NCBI GenBank assembly: GCA_038744785.1
Contig: JBCDLX010000023.1
Location: 17,986-81,985 of the forward strand
DNA length: 64,000 bases
Reading direction: 5' to 3'
DNA from: Ovoidimarina sp038744785
GTDB lineage: Bacteria; Pseudomonadota; Alphaproteobacteria; Rhodobacterales; Rhodobacteraceae
Positions 59,336 through 64,000 of this stretch are shown one piece after another (positions within the stretch are counted from its first letter, which is position 1; each line of letters starts with the position of its first letter). Below the pieces are notes generated by a model. The model saw only the letters and a list, made by a program, of their open reading frames with translations. It searched no databases and was not told the DNA's origin. The position numbers and the translations under genes are program-made.

Positions 59336-60367
59336 TCACGAACCATCCCGGAGATCGCGACCATATTGCGTTAACATGGCGAGCTTGCCGGAGAGGCCTC
59401 CGGCTTCCATTTTGGTATGAGCGGCGGCTGCGTCCTCTAGATCGAACACAGTGTCGACGACTGCGCGGATTCGACCGGATTCAACCAGGGGCCAGACATT
59501 CGCAATGAGTTCTTCCCCGATCCGGGCCTTTACGTCCAGGGGTTGTGGCCTAAGAAGCGACCCTGTCAGAACTAGGTTTTTCACCAGAACCGGCATCATG
59601 TCGACCTCGACCGTGCTGCCCTGCAAATAATAGAGGTTCACCAGTCGGCCCTTTTGACCGAGACAGGCAATGTTGCGTTGGATGTAATCGCCCCCCACCA
59701 TATCCAACACCAGATCAACGCCTTCGCCATCGGTTGCCTTTGTGATGATGTCGACGAAGTCCTGTGTTTTATAGTCAATCACCACATCTGCGCCGAGCTC
59801 AGAACAAAAGGCGGTGGACCTCTTCCCAGAGGCGGTTGTGAACACCGTCAGGTCAAGGGCCTTGGCCAGTTGGATCGCGGCGCTGCCGATCCCACCGCTG
59901 CCGCCATGAATCAGGATGCGCTTTACAGTTCTGAGATCACCCTGCATCGCGAGGTTGAACCAGATAGTGAAATAGACCTCTGGCAAGGTGGCAGCTTCGG
60001 CCATGGACAGGCCATTGGGCACTGGCAAGCACTGCACTGCAGGTGCGCGGCAGTAGGTGGCATAGCCGCCACCCGGGACAAGAGCGCAAACCTTATCACC
60101 GACCTGCCATTTGCTTGCCCCTTCGCCGATCGCGGCAATCGTTCCTGCAACTTCCAAGCCTGGCAGATCACTGGCACCGGGCGGCACCGCGTAGCGGCCT
60201 TGGCGTTGCAATATGTCCGGGTAGTTGATCCCCGCAGCGGCCACTTTGATGATGACCTCACCCGGTCGAATTTCCGGGATCGAGCGTGTCTGTTGCGCCA
60301 GAACATCTGGTGCCCCCGGCTCCGAGATCGCCAAGCAGGTCATCTGTGTCTTCAGGTCTTTGGTCAT
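59336..60367 (-). CDS. NAD(P)H:quinone oxidoreductase, zinc-independent MDR family
   Basis: The product is 343 residues. The GroES-like N-terminal domain (GEVIIKVAAAGINYPDILQRQGRYAVPPGASDLPGLEVAGTI) and the Rossmann motif ILIHGGSGGIGSAAIQLAK place it with PIG3/quinone-oxidoreductase MDR proteins, without the structural zinc cysteines. It likely reduces quinones or enones, or acts as an enoyl reductase in the adjoining acyl-CoA pathway. Confidence 0.9.
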   Translation of the reverse strand: MTKDLKTQMTCLAISEPGAPDVLAQQTRSIPEIRPGEVIIKVAAAGINYPDILQRQGRYAVPPGASDLPGLEVAGTIAAIGEGASKWQVGDKVCALVPGGGYATYCRAPAVQCLPVPNGLSMAEAATLPEVYFTIWFNLAMQGDLRTVKRILIHGGSGGIGSAAIQLAKALDLTVFTTASGKRSTAFCSELGADVVIDYKTQDFVDIITKATDGEGVDLVLDMVGGDYIQRNIACLGQKGRLVNLYYLQGSTVEVDMMPVLVKNLVLTGSLLRPQPLDVKARIGEELIANVWPLVESGRIRAVVDTVFDLEDAAAAHTKMEAGGLSGKLAMLTQYGRDLRDGS

Positions 60368-60432
60368 TTTAAGTCTCGCAGTGCGGGTGCGCCCGCAGCC
60401 GACAGGCTGAGGGTTCTGAGGAGGAGTTGGGT

Positions 60433-61131
60433 TCAGGAGAGTTGGTCGAGGGGGAGGGAGGCTGCCAGGACGATCTGTTGCACCCCGTCGACATAGGCAT
60501 CGACCGAGACACCGCGGCGGCGATACTTTGCCCGCTTTACATACCAGTCCTGAAGCAGGGGTTTGATCATAGCAGGTAGCAGCGGCGTGACGTCGGGCCG
60601 GAACCTGTTTTCAGCAATGGCGCGGGCGGTGACTTCCGCAAAAAGCGATTCGGTGAACTCTTCGCTGTCGATTGCCATTGAGCGTTCCTTGGACGGAAAG
60701 TTCTTTGCCTCCATGAAGGCGAAAGTGAACCACGGTAGCATGTCTTCGGTCAGATTGACATGCGCGGCGATCAGCCATTTGAGGTGTTCGACTGGGTCAT
60801 GCGTCACGATGTCGGGCGGGTCGCCAAGCACAGTTTCGACGGCGTCGGTGACTTCGGTCAGGATCATGTTTAGCAGCGTCGTCTTGCTGTCAAAATAGGC
60901 GTAAAGTCCACCCATCGACACGCCGGATTCCTTTGACAGATCCCTCAGGGACATTGCCTGAAACCCCTTCTTGTTCGACAGTTTCAGCGCAGACGAGATG
61001 ATGATTTTCAGCTTCTTTAGAGCGACGTCGGGTTTCTGGACCGAGATGACCGCCGCCTGTCGTTCCAGCATGGAGCGGCACAGGTCATCGCGTGAACGTT
61101 TTTTGATTTCCAATGAAAGCATCCTCTTCAT
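60433..61131 (-). CDS. TetR-family regulator of the acyl-CoA gene cluster
   Basis: The product is 232 residues. A ~35-residue basic N-terminal extension precedes the TetR helix-turn-helix (IISSALKLSNKKGFQAMSLRDLSKESGVSMGGLYAYFDSKTTLLNMI). TetR proteins of this kind repress fatty-acid or acyl-CoA catabolic genes and are released by an acyl-CoA. It diverges from the SDR gene across a 150-base spacer with two matching operator-like sites. Confidence 0.9.
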   Translation of the reverse strand: MKRMLSLEIKKRSRDDLCRSMLERQAAVISVQKPDVALKKLKIIISSALKLSNKKGFQAMSLRDLSKESGVSMGGLYAYFDSKTTLLNMILTEVTDAVETVLGDPPDIVTHDPVEHLKWLIAAHVNLTEDMLPWFTFAFMEAKNFPSKERSMAIDSEEFTESLFAEVTARAIAENRFRPDVTPLLPAMIKPLLQDWYVKRAKYRRRGVSVDAYVDGVQQIVLAASLPLDQLS

Positions 61132-61205
61132 GGGTGTCCTTGAACCCGGACCGGGGCCGCAGTATGGCCGGGATCACAGTCTTTTTGATCCTCGGCAAAT
61201 CTAAC

Positions 61206-61263
61206 GAGCGAACGCTCGCTTGACAAGAGCGACCTAGCTGCTCACTAACAGAGCGAGCGCTCG
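61206..61263. promoter_or_regulatory. Twin operator-like sites between tetR and the SDR gene
   Basis: GAGCGAACGCTCG (61206-61218) and GAGCGAGCGCTCG (61251-61263) differ at one base and are 45 bases apart. Each contains inverted GAGCG/CGCTC halves. Their place between divergent genes fits TetR binding. Confidence 0.7.
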
Positions 61264-61281
61264 ATAGGAGGAATCGTTGCC

Positions 61282-62055
61282 TTGACCATCACGACCAACC
61301 ATTCGGCTTTGTATGGCGATATTGCGGGCAAGAGTGCCCTTGTGACGGGCGCTTCGTCCGGCTTGGGTTGGCATTTCGCAAGGCTGCTGGCATCGCAGGG
61401 CGCTCATGTCTTCGCGGCCGCGCGTCGGCTGCAAAGGGTGGAAGGTTTATGCGCGGAGTTATCTGCCGCCGGTTACCGGGCAACGCCGCTGGCGCTGGAC
61501 GTCAGCGATGCGGGCGCGGTTGATGCCGCGCTTCGTGGGCAGACCTTTGATCTGGTGGTCAATAACGCTGGGGTGTCACATTCCTGTGCGGCGCTGGATC
61601 TTAATCCCGCAAAGCTGGATCAGGTGATCGACACGAACATCAAGGGCGTGTTCCACGTAGCGCGGGCCACGGCGCAGGCGCTACATGACAGTGGGCAAGA
61701 AGGATCCATTGTCAATATCGCCTCTGTTCTTGGGTCCCGTGTCGCTGGCCATGTCGCGGGCTATGCCGCATCCAAGGGCGCAGTGCTGCAACTGACCCGT
61801 GCACTGGCGCTGGAATGGGCCCGCCACGGCATCCGGGTGAACGCGCTTAGCCCCGGCTATATCGAGACTGAGTTGAACCAAGAGTTTTTCGCCAGCGATC
61901 AGGGCAAGGCGCTGATCAAACGTGTGCCTCAGCGTAGGTTAGGCCAGCCTGCCGATCTGGATGGTGCGCTGCTCTTGCTGCTTTCAGACGCCAGCCGCTT
62001 CATCACCGGAGCGGATATCCCGGTCGATGGTGGCCATCTGGTTTCATCTCTCTAG
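61282..62055 (+). CDS. Short-chain dehydrogenase/reductase (SDR)
   Basis: The product is 257 residues. I use the TTG at 61282, ten bases after AGGAGG. It has the classical SDR motifs: cofactor loop TGASSGLGWHFA, NNAG (VVNNAGVSHSC), the catalytic YxxxK in AGYAASKGAVLQ, and the terminal NALSPGYIETEL. By context it is probably a 3-hydroxyacyl-CoA dehydrogenase or a similar enzyme of the pathway encoded downstream. Confidence 0.93.
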   Translation: MTITTNHSALYGDIAGKSALVTGASSGLGWHFARLLASQGAHVFAAARRLQRVEGLCAELSAAGYRATPLALDVSDAGAVDAALRGQTFDLVVNNAGVSHSCAALDLNPAKLDQVIDTNIKGVFHVARATAQALHDSGQEGSIVNIASVLGSRVAGHVAGYAASKGAVLQLTRALALEWARHGIRVNALSPGYIETELNQEFFASDQGKALIKRVPQRRLGQPADLDGALLLLLSDASRFITGADIPVDGGHLVSSL

Positions 62056-62070
62056 CGTCCCGAGGCTCTT

Positions 62071-63279
62071 ATGGATTTCACCATTTCCAGAAAAATTGAA
62101 CAACTTCGGGCAGAGGTCTCGGATTTCGTCGAGGCTGAGATCCTGCCGGTCGAACGCGACCGCGCCAACTGGGACCGCCATGGAAACATCGGAGCCGCCG
62201 CACTGAAGCGTTTGCGCACAAAGGCGCAAATGGCGGGGCTTTGGTGCTTGCAACTCGCAGAAGAAACCGGCGGGCGCGGGTTGTCCAGAGTGGGCATGGC
62301 TGTCTGCTACGAAGAGATGAACAGGTCGATTTTCGGCCCGGTGGTGTTCAATTCCGCAGCGCCAGACGATGGAAACATGATGGTGCTCGAAAAGGCTGCG
62401 ACATCGGCGCAGAAAGAGCGCTGGCTGGCTCCGATTGTGGCCGGTGAGGTGGCATCGTCCTTCGCGATGACTGAGCCACATCCGGGCGGGGGATCGGATC
62501 CGGGAATGATGCTGACGACGGCGAAACGGGTTGGGGACAGATATGTTCTGAATGGCCGCAAGTGGTTCATCACTGGTGCCGAGAACGCCGCACATTTCAT
62601 TGTTGTCGCGCGGACGTCTGACGATCCGCGCAAGGGGTTGACTGCTTTTCTGCATCATCGGGATGAACCCGGATGGCGGATCGAGCGGCGAATTTCGATC
62701 ATGGGGCCAGAGGAACACGGTGGCCATTGCGAGATTGTCTATGAGGGCATGGAACTCCCCGTCGACCGCGTCTTGTTGGGTGAAGGCGAAGGGCTGAAGG
62801 TCACGCAGATGCGCCTTGGTCCGGCCCGGTTGACCCATTGCATGCGGTGGCTGGGTCTTGCCAAGCGTTGCACTGAAATCGCGCAGGACTATGCGCGGAG
62901 CCGGCATGGATTTGGCGTCCGGCTGTCGGACCGTGAAAGCGTGCAGATCAAGATGGGCGATCTTGCCATGGGGCTCGAGGTCGGTCGCCTGCTTGTGATG
63001 AAGGCAGCCTGGGCGCTGGATCAGGGTAGTTTTGCCCGCAAGGAAGTGTCTATGGCGAAAATCCACGTCGCGAACTTGCTACACAAGGCGGCAGATGTGG
63101 GAATCCAGGTGAACGGGGCGCGAGGCTATTCCACCGATACGGTGCTGGAGTGGATCTACCGTTACGCCCGGCAGGCGCGGTTGGTTGATGGCGCGGACGA
63201 GGTTCACCAGATGGTTTTGAACCGGTTGCTTGAAACGGATCAACAGTCGTTCTGGTCATGGCCTGTTGATGAAAGCTGA
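62071..63279 (+). CDS. Acyl-CoA dehydrogenase
   Basis: The product is 402 residues. It matches the FAD-dependent acyl-CoA dehydrogenase family: SSFAMTEPHPGGGSDPGMM, then GRKWFITGAENAAHFIVVART, and the C-terminal GARGYSTDTVLEWIYRYARQARLVDGADEVHQM. It introduces the alpha-beta double bond in acyl-CoA or a related acid thioester. It starts 15 bases after the SDR gene, so it is in the same operon. Confidence 0.94.
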   Translation: MDFTISRKIEQLRAEVSDFVEAEILPVERDRANWDRHGNIGAAALKRLRTKAQMAGLWCLQLAEETGGRGLSRVGMAVCYEEMNRSIFGPVVFNSAAPDDGNMMVLEKAATSAQKERWLAPIVAGEVASSFAMTEPHPGGGSDPGMMLTTAKRVGDRYVLNGRKWFITGAENAAHFIVVARTSDDPRKGLTAFLHHRDEPGWRIERRISIMGPEEHGGHCEIVYEGMELPVDRVLLGEGEGLKVTQMRLGPARLTHCMRWLGLAKRCTEIAQDYARSRHGFGVRLSDRESVQIKMGDLAMGLEVGRLLVMKAAWALDQGSFARKEVSMAKIHVANLLHKAADVGIQVNGARGYSTDTVLEWIYRYARQARLVDGADEVHQMVLNRLLETDQQSFWSWPVDES

Positions 63280-63310
63280 AACCGACACGGAAGTCCTGGG
63301 AGGAGGATCA

Positions 63311-64000
63311 ATGTTCAACGAGCCATATCTAGCGCCTCGTCTCGCAAATTCCGAGCCGTTGACGCCTTTGCATTTCTTGCGGCGGGCGCTTGACGTGCAT
63401 GCCGGTGCGACGGCTGTTGTCTGGCGGGATATGGAACTGAGCTATGAGGCATTTGGGGCGCTGGTGCGCCGCATGGCGCATTGGCTGACGGCGCAGGGTG
63501 TGGGGCAGGGGGATGTTGTTTCGGTGATGCTGGGCAACCGGCCCGAACTGCTGGCCGCACATTATGCCGTGCCGGGTATAGGTGCTGTGCTGAACACGCT
63601 GAACACTCGGCTGACCAGAGATGAAGTCGCCTATATTCTCGACCACGCCCAAAGCAGCATCTTGATCACTGATAGGGTATCGGTAGGTGATGCTGGTGAT
63701 GACTGGCCGACGCCAATCGGGACGCTGTGCTCCAATCCTGGTTTCGGTGACGGCGTAGATTTTTTCGCCGACGATATGCCCGAAAGCGCCTTGGACTACA
63801 CCCCGGCGCAGGAAAGCGACGCGATTGCGCTGAACTACACATCTGGGACAACGGGTGCACCTAAGGGCGTCGTCTATACACACCGCGGGGCTTATCTGAA
63901 TGCCTTGGGGAATGTGGCCGCGCTGCGCTTCGATGACCGGACGCGCTATTTGTGGACGCTACCGATGTTCCACTGCAATGGTTGGACCCACACTTGGGCA
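63311..64000 (+). CDS. AMP-dependent acyl-CoA synthetase, N-terminal part (runs off the window)
   Basis: The reading frame starts at ATG 63311 with AGGAGG upstream and is open to the end of the window (230 codons). The AMP-binding signature ALNYTSGTTGAPKGVVYTHRG and the preceding fatty-acyl-CoA synthetase features (YEAFGALVRRMAHWLTAQGVGQGD, HYAVPGIGAVLNTLNTRL) are clear. It would activate the acid used by the dehydrogenase and SDR. The 3' part is outside. Confidence 0.93.
   Translation, partial: MFNEPYLAPRLANSEPLTPLHFLRRALDVHAGATAVVWRDMELSYEAFGALVRRMAHWLTAQGVGQGDVVSVMLGNRPELLAAHYAVPGIGAVLNTLNTRLTRDEVAYILDHAQSSILITDRVSVGDAGDDWPTPIGTLCSNPGFGDGVDFFADDMPESALDYTPAQESDAIALNYTSGTTGAPKGVVYTHRGAYLNALGNVAALRFDDRTRYLWTLPMFHCNGWTHTWA

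Noticed and set aside
1..64000. Insertion sequences or transposases
   Set aside because: No transposase motif, terminal inverted repeat pair or target duplication was recognised; only the tyrosine recombinase and some decayed fragments were seen.

Overview
The window looks like most of a large conjugative repABC plasmid (or replicon arm) from an alphaproteobacterium of the Rhodobacterales/Roseobacter type. The evidence is high GC content, a repABC replication-partition cassette with alphaproteobacterial parS palindromes, a VirB/VirD4 type IV secretion system with a VirD2-like relaxase, a run of DUF families typical of Rhodobacterales and rhizobial plasmids (DUF736, DUF3768, DUF1403, DUF5983, DUF6915, ArdC, a strawberry-notch helicase), and a small RNA with CCUCCUCCC loops like the Rhodobacter 'cuckoo' RNAs. 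No tool was run. Family names come from reading the sequences.

Layout. 1-3389: 3' end of the mating-pair-formation operon (virB10 fragment, virB11, two small genes, virB6). 3685-4547: small two-gene toxin-antitoxin-like module with a palindromic operator. 4618-9549, minus strand: virD4, relaxase and a MobC-like protein, followed by a candidate oriT (14-bp perfect inverted repeat, 9583-9666) and an array of perfect hairpins (9682-10098). 10114-31219: a long leading-region-like block, mostly on the minus strand. It holds small plasmid DUF genes, a DUF2493 gene, two ~460-bp diverged copies of a non-coding upstream region, a frameshifted secreted nuclease, the CCUCCUCCC small RNA, a strawberry-notch helicase, a ParB-like protein and ArdC. 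Embedded in it, on the plus strand, is an unfamiliar operon of three HExxH proteins plus a small partner (15883-19377).

31492-31653 holds tandem tRNA genes, probably Ile2(CAU) and Leu(UAA), that would read the rare codons ATA and TTA. Directly after them lies a defence island (31842-46548). It contains: (i) a minus-strand operon DUF2188 - MBL hydrolase - E2/E1/JAB triple fusion - patatin, divergent from an XRE regulator and ImmA/IrrE peptidase pair and sharing inverted operators with it; (ii) a gamma-glutamylcyclotransferase-like gene; (iii) a complete QatABCD system; (iv) an AbiEi/AbiEii pair whose third gene is a TIR-like protein.

46599-49348 carries ScpB, DUF1403 and a tyrosine recombinase. 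49459-53147 is repC, repB and repA with a counter-transcribed RNA and three parS sites, two of them inside the repB reading frame. 53148-53987 is degraded sequence. 53988-64000 is metabolic cargo: a MarR/membrane-protein pair, a broken LysR gene, redox and stress enzymes (peroxiredoxin, DJ-1/PfpI, DUF1330, quinone oxidoreductase) with LysR and TetR regulators, then an SDR, an acyl-CoA dehydrogenase and the start of an acyl-CoA synthetase.

The strongest candidates for an under-described system are the E2-E1-JAB/MBL/patatin operon with its XRE-ImmA switch, and the triple-zincin operon at 15.9-19.4 kb.
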